NCBI GenBank assembly: GCA_049889915.1 | Contig: JBMHCM010000004.1 | Location: 1 to 24,841, forward strand | DNA length: 24,841 nucleotides | From: UBA8337 sp049889915 | GTDB taxonomy: Bacteria > Pseudomonadota > Alphaproteobacteria > RS24 | Direction of reading: 5' to 3' | In this document: positions 15,297 through 23,646 of the stretch, one piece after another | How the letters are laid out: the number at the start of each line of letters is the position of its first letter | Position numbering within the stretch: position 1 is the first letter of the stretch | Notes under the pieces: generated by a model | Database searches by the model: none | What the model was told of the DNA's origin: nothing | What the model saw: the letters and a program-made list of their open reading frames with translations, nothing else | Translations under genes and position numbers: made by a program

Positions 15297-17218
15297 TGAC
15301 CGGCGAGATTTATCAAACCGACAGCCTGATTGCTGAAGACATTGACGCCTATTTGGCCGCTCATGGTCAAAAAACCATGCTGCGCTTTATCACCTGCGGC
15401 TCGGTTGATGACGGCAAATCAACCCTTATCGGTCGGCTGCTCTATGACAGCAAAATGATTTTCGAAGACCAATTGGCCAGTCTTGAGGCCGACAGCAAAA
15501 AGCTGGGCACGCAAGGCCAGGAAATTGACTTTGCACTGCTGGTCGACGGTTTGGCGGCTGAGCGCGAACAAGGCATTACCATTGATGTCGCCTATCGGTT
15601 TTTCGCCACTGAAAAACGTAAATTCATCGTCGCCGATACGCCGGGGCATGAGCAATATACCCGCAATATGGTGACCGGCGCGTCAACCGCCGAACTGGCG
15701 GTTATTCTGGTCGATGCGCGGCAGGGCATTTTGACACAAACCCGCCGACATTCTTATCTGGTGCATTTATTGGGGCTGAAACATGTTGTTTTGGCGGTCA
15801 ATAAAATGGATTTGGTCGATTATGACGAGGCGCGCTTCAATGAGATCGTTGCCGATTATCGTAGCTTCGCCGATGAGTTGGGCATGGGCGCCTTTACCGC
15901 CATCCCGCTATCGGGCCTGAAAGGCGATAATATCACCACCGCTTCCGACAATATGCCGTGGTATGACGGGCCGGTTTTGCTGTCGCATTTGGAAACCGTT
16001 GAGCTGGCGCAAGACGCCGCGCAAAACCTGCCTTTCGCCATGCCGGTGCAATGGGTCAACCGACCGAATTTGGATTTTCGTGGCTTTAGTGGGCAAATCG
16101 CTTCCGGCACGGTGAAACCGGGCGATGCGGTGCGTTTGGTGCCGTCGGGCAAAAACGCCACTATTGACGCGATTGTCGCCATGGCGGCGGATGGCACACG
16201 CCAAGACCTGCCGCAAGCGGTGGCCGGTCAATCAGTGACGCTGACACTGGACCGCGAGGTCGATTGCTCGCGCGGCGATGTGATTGCCACCAGTGACGAC
16301 CCACCGGCTGTGGCCGACCGCTTTGAAGCGATGTTGGTATGGATGGATGAAGAGGCGATGTTGCCGGGCCGCGCCTATGAAATGCGTATTGGCAGCCAGC
16401 GTGTGTCCGCCACCGTGCAGGCCCCGAAATATCAGATTAACGTCAACACGCTGGAACATTTGGCAGCCAAGACATTGGAGCTGAACGGCATTGGCGCAGT
16501 AGAGATTGCCACCGATACGAAAATCAGTTTTGCCGCCTTTGCCGATAATCCGGCGCTTGGCAGCTTTGTGCTGATCGACAAAATGAGCCATGCAACTGTG
16601 GCCGCCGGTATGCTGAATTTCAGCCTGCGGCGGGCCCATAATATTCATTGGCAGGCCACCGATATTGATCGCACGGCGCATGCGCGGCTGAAAAACCAGC
16701 AACCCATGGTGCTGTGGTTCACCGGCCTGTCGGGGTCGGGCAAATCGACCATCGCCAATGAGATGGAAAAAATCCTGCACAATATGAACCGTCATACTTT
16801 CCTGCTTGATGGGGACAATATTCGCCATGGGCTGAATAAGGATTTGGGCTTTACCGATGCCGATCGGGTGGAAAATATCCGCCGCATTGGCGAGGTCTCA
16901 AAACTGATGGTCGATGCCGGCCTGATTGTGCTGACGGCGTTTATCTCACCGTTCCGCGCCGAGCGCGATATGGTGCGCGGCCTGTTGCCGGAAGGCGAGT
17001 TTGTCGAAATTTTTGTCGACACACCGCTGGATGTCGCCGAGCAGCGCGATGTCAAAGGTCTGTATAAAAAAGCCCGCGCCGGTGAGCTGAAAAACTTTAC
17101 CGGCATTGACAGTCCCTATGAGGCGCCGCGCAATCCGGAAGTCCGCGTCAATACGACCGAGATGAGCGCGCAAGAAGCGGCCGCCCATATTGCCAAGCAA
17201 TTATTCGGCTATCACTAA
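15296..17218 (+). CDS. cysNC: Bifunctional sulfate adenylyltransferase subunit 1 / adenylylsulfate kinase
   Basis: A natural fusion of CysN (GTPase that drives APS synthesis) and CysC (APS kinase producing PAPS), like NodQ of rhizobia. In 640 residues: the G domain with GSVDDGKST at 35-43, DTPGHEQYTRNM at about 114-125 and NKMD at 169-172; the beta-barrel domains up to about 460; then the kinase domain with P-loop GLSGSGKS at 477-484, DGDNIRHGLNKDLGFT, and the FVDTPLDVAEQRDVKGLYKKARAGE block. Both halves look active. No cysH, cysI or cysJ is nearby. It faces the MDR gene tail to tail with only two bases between the stops (TAA-GC-TTA) and no visible terminator. Confidence 0.98.
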   Translation: MTGEIYQTDSLIAEDIDAYLAAHGQKTMLRFITCGSVDDGKSTLIGRLLYDSKMIFEDQLASLEADSKKLGTQGQEIDFALLVDGLAAEREQGITIDVAYRFFATEKRKFIVADTPGHEQYTRNMVTGASTAELAVILVDARQGILTQTRRHSYLVHLLGLKHVVLAVNKMDLVDYDEARFNEIVADYRSFADELGMGAFTAIPLSGLKGDNITTASDNMPWYDGPVLLSHLETVELAQDAAQNLPFAMPVQWVNRPNLDFRGFSGQIASGTVKPGDAVRLVPSGKNATIDAIVAMAADGTRQDLPQAVAGQSVTLTLDREVDCSRGDVIATSDDPPAVADRFEAMLVWMDEEAMLPGRAYEMRIGSQRVSATVQAPKYQINVNTLEHLAAKTLELNGIGAVEIATDTKISFAAFADNPALGSFVLIDKMSHATVAAGMLNFSLRRAHNIHWQATDIDRTAHARLKNQQPMVLWFTGLSGSGKSTIANEMEKILHNMNRHTFLLDGDNIRHGLNKDLGFTDADRVENIRRIGEVSKLMVDAGLIVLTAFISPFRAERDMVRGLLPEGEFVEIFVDTPLDVAEQRDVKGLYKKARAGELKNFTGIDSPYEAPRNPEVRVNTTEMSAQEAAAHIAKQLFGYH

Positions 17219-17220
17219 GC

Positions 17221-18198
17221 TTAAGCGGCCGGGTCGAGAATGATCCGGCCGACAATTTTGCGCTCCTGCATCAAGCGAAAGGCGTCGCGCCATTGGCTGA
17301 GCGGCACAATATCATGCACATGCGGGCGAATGGCGCCCTCTGCGGCCAGTCGCCAAATCGCCTCTTGGTTTTCAGCCCCTTTTTGCGGGTCGCGGCGGCC
17401 ATATTCACCGGCCCTGACACCGACTACTGAAAAGCCTTTAATCAGGGGCAGATTGACGGAGATATCTGGAATGCGTCCGGCCGCAAAGCCAATCACCAAA
17501 AGCCGTCCGCCCCAGCCAATGCAGCGCACGCTTTCGTCAAACACATCGCCGCCGACCGGATCGTAAATCACGTCGGCGCCGCCACCGGTCAGTTCTTTCA
17601 CCTTTTCGCGAAACCCGTCTTGCACCAACAGGGTCGCTTCGGGGGCGAATTTTTCTTCAATAATGGCCAGCTTTTCCGCCGATGAGGCGGTGGCGATAAT
17701 TTTCGCGCCCATATGGCGGCCCAAATCAACCGCTGCCAGCCCGACCCCACCGGCCGCGCCATGCACCAAAAGCCATTCATCTTTTTGCAAGGCGGCGCGG
17801 CGGTGCAGCGCCACATAGGCGGTCAGATAAGCCGAGCCGACCGAGGCGGCGGTGGCGTCATCCAAATTGTCGGGGATTTTGCGCGCCGTGGCGGCCGCTA
17901 TGCACATTTGCTCGGCTAAGCTGCCGAAACCCGACAGCACCACACGGTCGCCAAGGGCCCAGCCGTCGACACCATCCCCCAGTCCGATCACTTCACCAGC
18001 CCCTTCCATGCCCGGCGTGAACGGCAAAGGCGGTTTGTGCTGATAGCCGCCATGCGTCATCAATAAATCGGGAAAGCCCAAAGCGGCGGCCGTCACCCGC
18101 ACCAATAATTGTCCGGCTTGCGGTTGCGGTGCGGCGACATCTTGCAGGGCGACACCGGCAAAATCGGCCAGTAACTCAGAGACCATTAAGGCGCGCAT
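17221..18198 (-). CDS. NADPH:quinone oxidoreductase-like zinc-independent MDR protein
   Basis: A 325-residue medium-chain dehydrogenase/reductase of the quinone oxidoreductase class. It has the N-terminal GroES-like domain (PFTPGMEGAGEVIGLG about 59-74), a Rossmann domain with GAAGGVG at 147-153, and the DVIYDPVGGDVFDESVRC and GRLLVIGFAAGRIP segments characteristic of the subgroup. Zinc-binding cysteines are absent. Likely reaction: NADPH-dependent reduction of a quinone or enone; the substrate is unknown. It starts 3 nt after the SDR stop, so the two form an operon divergent from the P450 gene, which suggests a shared oxidative pathway (inference). Confidence 0.92.
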   Translation of the reverse strand: MRALMVSELLADFAGVALQDVAAPQPQAGQLLVRVTAAALGFPDLLMTHGGYQHKPPLPFTPGMEGAGEVIGLGDGVDGWALGDRVVLSGFGSLAEQMCIAAATARKIPDNLDDATAASVGSAYLTAYVALHRRAALQKDEWLLVHGAAGGVGLAAVDLGRHMGAKIIATASSAEKLAIIEEKFAPEATLLVQDGFREKVKELTGGGADVIYDPVGGDVFDESVRCIGWGGRLLVIGFAAGRIPDISVNLPLIKGFSVVGVRAGEYGRRDPQKGAENQEAIWRLAAEGAIRPHVHDIVPLSQWRDAFRLMQERKIVGRIILDPAA

Positions 18199-18201
18199 AT
18201 T

Positions 18202-19104
18202 TTACTCCGGCTTTGTGAGCGACACTTTCATGCCGCTCATCAATTCAAAAAATGATCGCGTATCATGGGTCTTCCAATCCTCGCTGGGGCTGGTTTGTGC
18301 GTCAAAAGCGGCGATGATTTCGTCATTGCGTTCGGCCGCCAAATGGCGCGCCGCATAATGCGGAAAAATGTAGAACGCCCCTTGTTTTATTTGCTGCAGC
18401 GTATGCGCCCCGACGGTTTCTACCGGATAGGGATAATGCGGGCCGTCCGTCGGGAAGGGCTGACCGGCTTGTTTCGGGCCGCCAAATTGAGCCGGACGGC
18501 GCGGTCCGGAATTGCCAATTTCGGTCTGTGTCCAACCGGGGCACAGCAAAGATAAAGACAAATGCGGCGGGCACTCCATACGCAACATGCCGGTATAGCC
18601 AAGCACCGCCGCTTTGGAGGCATTATAGCCGGCCATCATCGGCATCGGCCAGCCGACCGAATTTTCCGAGGCGGTATTGCAAATATGCGCGTCGCTTTCT
18701 TGCGCAGCAAAGCGGCGGAAAAATTCCATGCACATATGCCAATTGCCGAAGAAATTGACCTCAAAAATCCACCGCAAATCATCATCGCTCATCTCAACAG
18801 ATGGCGTCAGACCGGCCCCGACCCCGGCATTATTGAACAATAGGTCGACCTGGCCGAACATCTCCCACGCCTTATTGGCCAAGCCGGTGATTTGGCTTTT
18901 ATCGGTAACATCGCAAGCCATGCCGACCGCTTTGACGCCATGCCCCAAAGCGGTGATTTGCGCGGCCGCGGCATCGCAAGCCGTTTGGTCAATATCGGCA
19001 ATCACCACATGGCATGCTTCTGCCGCCAAGCAGCGCGCAATATCCAACCCAATGCCATTGGCGCCGCCCGAAATGACCGCCACCTTATCGGTAAAATTCT
19101 TCAT
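18202..19104 (-). CDS. Short-chain dehydrogenase/reductase (classical SDR)
   Basis: A 300-residue NAD(P)-dependent oxidoreductase. It begins MKNFTDKVAVISGGANGIGL (cofactor loop GGANGIG at 13-19), carries CDVTD, NNAG at 91-94, the active-site Tyr160-x3-Lys164 (GYNASKA), and a probable catalytic Ser146 in NTASENS, followed by LLCPGWTQTEIG. The C-terminal 90 residues are longer than in the shortest SDRs. Asp at the end of the second strand (VIADID) favours NAD(H). The start at 19104 is set by GGGAGG (19110-19115) 5 nt upstream; a frame extending to 19266 adds a non-homologous leader. An alcohol made by the divergent P450 would be a plausible substrate (inference). Confidence 0.93.
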   Translation of the reverse strand: MKNFTDKVAVISGGANGIGLDIARCLAAEACHVVIADIDQTACDAAAAQITALGHGVKAVGMACDVTDKSQITGLANKAWEMFGQVDLLFNNAGVGAGLTPSVEMSDDDLRWIFEVNFFGNWHMCMEFFRRFAAQESDAHICNTASENSVGWPMPMMAGYNASKAAVLGYTGMLRMECPPHLSLSLLCPGWTQTEIGNSGPRRPAQFGGPKQAGQPFPTDGPHYPYPVETVGAHTLQQIKQGAFYIFPHYAARHLAAERNDEIIAAFDAQTSPSEDWKTHDTRSFFELMSGMKVSLTKPE

Positions 19105-19168
19105 AAAAGCCTCCCTGATTGGGATGAGCTTAGGCACTGAGGCAGGTTGGGGCAAGCTGCCTTTGCAT

Positions 19169-19224
19169 GTCGCTTGCGACCATCTGTCATGATGTGCGGC
19201 CTCTTGCATGGCGGCAGGTGCCGC
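19169..19224. promoter_or_regulatory. Divergent intergenic region with two short dyads (SDR / P450)
   Basis: The 156-bp gap between the divergent SDR and P450 genes contains GTCGC-TT-GCGAC (19169-19180) and GCGGCA-GG-TGCCGC (19211-19224). Both could be operators of a shared regulator, though dyads this short arise by chance in GC-rich DNA. No convincing promoter pair was found; TTGACA at 19234 is too close to the P450 start to serve it. Confidence 0.25.
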
Positions 19225-19260
19225 GATAGGCTTTTGACAATGAAATGTTGAGGTTACGTC

Positions 19261-20598
19261 ATGCAATCATTATCGGACACAATTAAGGCCGAGGATAACA
19301 GCTACCGCCCGCCGCATATTAAATATCAAACGCCGGGCGGCTTTGACCTGATGGATTTGATGGCTTTCGCCAAACACGGCCAGCCCTATGAATGGTTTCA
19401 CACGCTGCGTGAACAAGCGCCGGTTGCTTGGTGGCAGCCGCCGGAGACAACCGATGTGGCCGGCTTTTGGTCCCTGTCGCGCTATGAGGATGTGAAGAAA
19501 TGCGACCTCGATGCCAAGACGTTTTCGTCCGGCACGGGCGGCATTTTGATGGGCTATAGCGAAAAGGCGGCCGGTCCGAAACGTTTGCGCGGCGCTGCTT
19601 TGAACTCAATGATTAATATGGACCAGCCTTGGCACATTCCGCTGCGCATGGCGCATCGGCCGTTTTTCACACCGGATTATATCGCGCATTTGCAAACCCG
19701 TGTGGAGGGTGAGGTTGACCGCCTGCTCGACAATATGGAAGCGATTGCCAAGAAAAATGACGGCAAGGTCGATATGGTGACCAATTTTTCCGAATGGTTG
19801 CCGATGTATACTTTATGCGAAATGCTCGGCATTGATGAAAAAGACCGGCCGAATATTGTCCGCTGGATGCATTATTTGGAATTGGCGCAATATGTCATCA
19901 CCGACCCGGATGCCAAAGTCAGCCCGCTTTTTATCGCCAAGTTTTTGTGGAATGTGCGGCAGATGTTCCGCTATGGCCAAAAAGTGCTGCAAGACCGGCG
20001 CAAAAATCCACGCGATGATTTGTTGACCGTTATCGCCACCACAGAGGTGGATGGCGAGCCGATGGACCAGTCTTATTTGGACGGCTCTTGGCTGCTGATT
20101 ATTTTCGCCGGCAATGATACGACGCGCAATTCGCTGTCCGGCACGATGCGGCTTTTGACCAAGTTTAAAGACCAAAAGCAAATGCTGCTGGATGACCCCA
20201 ATCTGGTGCCGAAAATGGTGCCCGAAGCGTTGCGTCTGGTGTCGCCGGTCATGTATATGCGCCGCACGGCATTGGCTGAGGCCGAGTTCTCCGGCCAGCA
20301 AATTCTGCCCGGTGAAAAAGTGGTGATGTATTACGGGGCCGCCAATCGCGACCCGGACGTGTTTGCCGATCCGGATAAAATGGATATGCACCGCAACAAC
20401 ACCAAAGACCATTTGGCGTTTGGCACCGGCCCGCATGTTTGCCTTGGCCAGCGGATTGCCAATATGCAATTAGAGACCGCTTATAAGCGCATTCTCGACC
20501 GCTTCCCCAATGTCGAATGGACCGGCAATCAAAAACATGCGCCGAATAATTTCGTCAATGCCATCCAGCATTTGGAAGTCGACCTCGGCATCAACTAG
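19261..20598 (+). CDS. Cytochrome P450 monooxygenase (CYP124/125/142-like)
   Basis: A soluble bacterial haem monooxygenase of 445 residues. Diagnostic features: I-helix AGNDTT at 283-288, the ExxR pair Glu322/Arg325 (EALR), the MRR segment, and the haem loop FGTGPHVCLGQRIA with Cys394 as iron ligand. The MDQPWHIPLR and FFTP segments and the N-terminal GFWSLSRYEDV region resemble the steroid, terpenoid and branched-lipid hydroxylases CYP124/125/142, but subfamily and substrate are not fixed. A GAGG site lies 7 nt upstream of ATG. No ferredoxin or reductase gene is adjacent. It is divergent from SDR and MDR genes, and convergent with the amidohydrolase, with both stops in one hairpin. Confidence 0.94.
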   Translation: MQSLSDTIKAEDNSYRPPHIKYQTPGGFDLMDLMAFAKHGQPYEWFHTLREQAPVAWWQPPETTDVAGFWSLSRYEDVKKCDLDAKTFSSGTGGILMGYSEKAAGPKRLRGAALNSMINMDQPWHIPLRMAHRPFFTPDYIAHLQTRVEGEVDRLLDNMEAIAKKNDGKVDMVTNFSEWLPMYTLCEMLGIDEKDRPNIVRWMHYLELAQYVITDPDAKVSPLFIAKFLWNVRQMFRYGQKVLQDRRKNPRDDLLTVIATTEVDGEPMDQSYLDGSWLLIIFAGNDTTRNSLSGTMRLLTKFKDQKQMLLDDPNLVPKMVPEALRLVSPVMYMRRTALAEAEFSGQQILPGEKVVMYYGAANRDPDVFADPDKMDMHRNNTKDHLAFGTGPHVCLGQRIANMQLETAYKRILDRFPNVEWTGNQKHAPNNFVNAIQHLEVDLGIN

Positions 20599-20613
20599 GC
20601 GCAAGTGCGCCTA
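20596..20613. terminator. Perfect hairpin containing both stop codons of the P450 / amidohydrolase pair
   Basis: TAGGCGC (20596-20602), loop AAGT, and GCGCCTA (20607-20613) form a perfect 7-bp stem. The first TAG is the P450 stop and the final CTA is the complement of the amidohydrolase TAG stop. No T tract follows on either strand, so its action as an intrinsic terminator is doubtful; it may block or stabilise both mRNA 3' ends. Confidence 0.45.
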
Positions 20614-21417
20614 CAGCTTGAAAACCCGCGCCGCCGTGCCGCCCAGAAATGCGCTTTGCGTTTCCGCGTCCAGTTGCAGGTCGTCCAAAGCGGCGAGGCA
20701 TTTGGCCGGGGCAATCATCGGATAATTGCTGCCGAACATCACCTTATGGCCGCCATTGCTTTTCAAAAACCTTACCAATTCGGGCGGGTAGCGGCGAATG
20801 GTGAAGGCGGAGGTGTCGATATAGACGTTTTTATGTTTGGTCGCCACGGCAATCGCCTCTTCGGTCCAAGGATAGCCGATATGGCCGCCGACAATCACCA
20901 ATTCGGGGAAGTCCAGCGCCACGCGGTCGAGATAAATCGGCCGCCCGACTTCCGAACTCATCAGCGGGCCGGTATGGCCGATTTGCGTGCAAAACGGCAC
21001 ACCCAACTCGGCACATGCCGCATAGACCGGATAAAACAGCCGGTCGGTCGGCGGCACTTCAGACAGCCACGGCAGCACGCGTATCGCCTTAAAGCCGAGC
21101 TCGTTGACACAGCGGCGGATTTCGCGCACCGCCTGCATCGGTTTTGAAATATCGACCGAGCCGACGCCGACAAGCCGGCCTTGCGCTTCTTCAACGAACC
21201 CCGCCACTTCATCATTGGAAATCATATCGCGATGCGGCGCCTGCCAGGCCGAGATGAGCATATGGTCTACCCCGCCGGCATCCATCAACGCCAACGTCTC
21301 TTCAACCGTCGGCGCGCGGGTGGCTCGCTCTTGCCGGTTCCAGCGATTGAGGCTGTCAAAAATCGGGTCTTGAATATGGCGCAGCGTCGGGTGCTGGCCC
21401 CATGCATCGATAATCAT
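20611..21417 (-). CDS. Amidohydrolase-2 family protein with degenerate metal site
   Basis: A 268-residue TIM-barrel protein of the amidohydrolase-2 (COG2159) family, which contains decarboxylases and hydrolases such as ACMSD. Family features are GFKAIRVLPW, VPFCTQIGHTGPL (His148), LVIVGGHIGYPW (His179), YIDTSAF and KVMFGSNYPM. Two canonical features are altered: the N-terminal HxH motif reads DAWGQHP (Trp and Gln in the histidine places), and the usual aspartate of FGSDYP is Asn231. The enzyme may be metal-free or use another chemistry. It starts 2 nt after the thiC stop, so it should share the TPP-controlled thiC transcript. Function unknown; I would not assign a substrate. Confidence 0.85.
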   Translation of the reverse strand: MIIDAWGQHPTLRHIQDPIFDSLNRWNRQERATRAPTVEETLALMDAGGVDHMLISAWQAPHRDMISNDEVAGFVEEAQGRLVGVGSVDISKPMQAVREIRRCVNELGFKAIRVLPWLSEVPPTDRLFYPVYAACAELGVPFCTQIGHTGPLMSSEVGRPIYLDRVALDFPELVIVGGHIGYPWTEEAIAVATKHKNVYIDTSAFTIRRYPPELVRFLKSNGGHKVMFGSNYPMIAPAKCLAALDDLQLDAETQSAFLGGTAARVFKL

Positions 21418-21419
21418 CG

Positions 21420-23354
21420 CTAAACCTTCTTATAAACCTCCGCGCCGCCAACGCGGAATTCGGTGGATTTTTCCGCCATGCCGGCCTTCAGCGCTTCTTC
21501 CGGGTCCATGTTCAATTTGGCGGCATAGTCGCGCACATCTTGGGTGATTTTCATCGAGCAGAAATGCGGCCCGCACATGGAACAAAAATGCGCCACTTTC
21601 ATCGATTGTTTGGGCAGGGTTTCATCGTGGAAGCTGCGCGCCGTATCGGGGTCGAGCGCCAGATTGAACTGGTCGTCCCAGCGAAACTCAAAGCGTGCTT
21701 TTGAAAGCGCATTGTCACGAATTTGCGCGCCCGGATGGCCTTTCGCCAAATCGGCCGCATGGGCCGCCAGCTTATAGGTGATGATGCCGGTTTTCACATC
21801 TTCCTTATTGGGCAGGCCGAGATGCTCTTTCGGCGTCACATAGCACAGCATGGCGGTGCCATACCAACCGATTTGCGCCGCCCCAATGGCCGAGGTGATA
21901 TGGTCATAGCCGGTCGCCACATCGGTGGTCAGCGGACCAAGCGTGTAAAACGGCGCTTCATCGCACCAGTCCAATTGCTTGTCCATATTCTCTTTGATGA
22001 GCTGCATCGGCACATGGCCCGGCCCTTCAATCATCACCTGCACATCATGTTGCCAGGCGATTTGCGTTAGCTCGCCCAGCGTTTTCAGCTCACCCAGTTG
22101 CGCCGCATCATTGGCGTCCCATACCGAGCCGGGGCGCAGGCCATCGCCCAGAGAAAACGCCACATCATAGGCTTTCATAATCTCGCAAATCTCTTCGAAA
22201 TGGGTGTAGAGGAAATTTTCCTTATGATGCGCCAAGCACCATTTGGCCAAAATCGAGCCGCCGCGCGAAACAATGCCGGTCATGCGGTTGGCGGTCAGTG
22301 GCACATATTCCAACAAGACCCCGGCATGGATGGTGAAATAATCGACGCCTTGTTCGGCTTGTTCAATCAACGTGTCGCGGAAAATCTCCCAAGTCAGCTC
22401 TTCCGCTTTGCCGTCGACTTTTTCCAATGCCTGATAAATCGGCACCGTGCCGATGGGCACCGGCGAATTGCGCAAAATCCATTCGCGGGTTTCGTGAATA
22501 TGCTTGCCGGTCGACAGATCCATAATCGTGTCGGCACCCCAGCGAATGCCCCAAGTCATTTTATCGACCTCCTCACCAATCGATGAGGTAACGGCGCTAT
22601 TGCCGATATTGCCGTTAATTTTGACCAAGAAATTGCGGCCGATAATCATCGGTTCGCTTTCCGGATGGTTGATGTTGTTGGGAATAATGGCGCGGCCACG
22701 GGCAATCTCATCGCGGACAAATTCCGGTGTGATTTCCAAAGGCAAATTGGCGCCGAAGCTCTCGCCGCCATGTTGTGCCGCCATCATCTCGGCCATGCGG
22801 GCACCGCGTTCACCGGTCGCTTTCAGACTTTCCAGATAGGCGGCGCGGTTTTGGTTTTCGCGCAGCGCGACAAATTCCATTTCCGGCGTGATGATGCCTT
22901 GGCGCGCATAATGCATTTGCGTGACGTTTTGACCGGCTTTGGCGCGGCGCGGCGTGCGCTGCAGGTTAAAGCGCAAGGCAGCGAGCTTTTCATCATCGAG
23001 GCGTTCTTGCCCATAATCCGAGCTTGGCCCGTCCAGCAATTCAGTGTCGCCGCGCTCGTCAATCCAGGCGGCGCGCAAAGGTGCGAGACCGGCGCGAATG
23101 TCAATCGCAGCCTTTGGGTCGGTATAGGGGCCGGATGTGTCATAGACATAAATTGGCGGGTTTTCTTCGCTCGTCTGACCGGAAAGGGCCATATCAGTCG
23201 GCGTGTCGTCTTGGGTGATTTTGCGCATCGGCACTTTAATGTCGGGCCGCGAGCCGGTGACATAAATCTTTTCGCTATTGGGCAGCGGCGCGATGGAGGC
23301 GTCATCAACCCGCGCTTGTGCCTCACTGAATTGCGGTGTCTTGGCTTGTGACAT
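21420..23354 (-). CDS. thiC: Phosphomethylpyrimidine synthase ThiC
   Basis: ThiC is the radical-SAM enzyme that rearranges aminoimidazole ribotide into HMP phosphate, the pyrimidine half of thiamine. The 644 residues include the N-terminal domain (YVTGSRPDIKVPMRKI), the QMHYARQGIITPEMEFVA segment, INGNIGNSAVTSSI, the catalytic barrel with MIEGPGHVPMQLI and TLGPLTTDVATGYDHI, and the C-terminal CSMCGPHFC cluster motif (Cys591, 594 and 599) that holds the 4Fe-4S centre. Length is full. A TPP riboswitch and promoter lie upstream. The amidohydrolase gene follows directly; no other thi genes are in the window. Confidence 0.98.
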   Translation of the reverse strand: MSQAKTPQFSEAQARVDDASIAPLPNSEKIYVTGSRPDIKVPMRKITQDDTPTDMALSGQTSEENPPIYVYDTSGPYTDPKAAIDIRAGLAPLRAAWIDERGDTELLDGPSSDYGQERLDDEKLAALRFNLQRTPRRAKAGQNVTQMHYARQGIITPEMEFVALRENQNRAAYLESLKATGERGARMAEMMAAQHGGESFGANLPLEITPEFVRDEIARGRAIIPNNINHPESEPMIIGRNFLVKINGNIGNSAVTSSIGEEVDKMTWGIRWGADTIMDLSTGKHIHETREWILRNSPVPIGTVPIYQALEKVDGKAEELTWEIFRDTLIEQAEQGVDYFTIHAGVLLEYVPLTANRMTGIVSRGGSILAKWCLAHHKENFLYTHFEEICEIMKAYDVAFSLGDGLRPGSVWDANDAAQLGELKTLGELTQIAWQHDVQVMIEGPGHVPMQLIKENMDKQLDWCDEAPFYTLGPLTTDVATGYDHITSAIGAAQIGWYGTAMLCYVTPKEHLGLPNKEDVKTGIITYKLAAHAADLAKGHPGAQIRDNALSKARFEFRWDDQFNLALDPDTARSFHDETLPKQSMKVAHFCSMCGPHFCSMKITQDVRDYAAKLNMDPEEALKAGMAEKSTEFRVGGAEVYKKV

Positions 23355-23410
23355 GGTAAGCGCTTTCTCTTATCTGCTGGCCGAGCGCGGGGGCGGCGTG
23401 ACAAGCGCAC

Positions 23411-23513
23411 CACTCCCTGCAGCGGCATGATCCGTAAACAGGTACAAAGGGTATCTTCTCACCGGCTTGAACACGCTTTTGACTATGCGCATGAGCCGGA
23501 CCCCCGTGTACCG
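23411..23513 (-). ncRNA. TPP riboswitch (THI element) of thiC
   Basis: Read on the - strand, the segment has the conserved THI-box elements in order: ACACGGGGGTCC at the 5' end, GGTGAGA, ACCCTTTGTACCTG, GGATCATGCCG, and CTGCAGGGAGTG at the 3' end, whose GTG closes helix P1 with CAC at the start. The optional arm between the 5' part and GGTGAGA is about 30 nt. The element ends 56 nt before the thiC ATG, leaving room for an expression platform. Thiamine pyrophosphate should repress thiC, and the gene behind it, when bound. Confidence 0.93.
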
Positions 23514-23515
23514 GT

Positions 23516-23544
23516 AATGTAGAAGCGCTATGCCTTGGAGGCAA
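23516..23544 (-). promoter_or_regulatory. Probable promoter of thiC
   Basis: On the - strand TTGCCT (23539-23544) and TACATT (23516-23521) are separated by exactly 17 nt, each matching the sigma-70 consensus at four of six positions. The predicted start of transcription falls at the 5' edge of the TPP riboswitch, which supports the call. Confidence 0.6.
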
Positions 23545-23593
23545 GGTTTAGCGAGTCGACCGTGTGCGAAAAACGGTGAAAAAGGCTTGCAGC

Positions 23594-23646
23594 GCAAAAA
23601 TGCTTTTGCTTAAATTTTAACAAGCTTGCTCCGCGCCATGGCGGAG
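23594..23646 (+). promoter_or_regulatory. Leader of the CYP153-like gene with several dyads
   Basis: This is the + strand half of the 313-nt gap between thiC and the second P450. It holds GCAAAA-ATGC-TTTTGC (23594-23609), TTAAA-T-TTTAA (23610-23620), the palindrome CAAGCTTG (23621-23628), and CTCCGC-GCCATG-GCGGAG (23629-23646). The AT-rich middle probably includes the promoter; TTGCAG (23587-23592) with TTAAAT 17 nt on is a weak candidate. One of these dyads may bind a regulator of the P450. The last could fold in the mRNA just before the ribosome-binding site. Confidence 0.35.

Noticed and set aside
19234..19239. TTGACA as a -35 box for the P450 gene at 19261
   Set aside because: A -10 box at proper spacing would fall on the start codon.
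19105..19266. 54-codon N-terminal extension of the SDR
   Set aside because: It runs through the divergent intergenic region, matches no SDR N terminus, and a strong GGGAGG site sits before the ATG at 19104.
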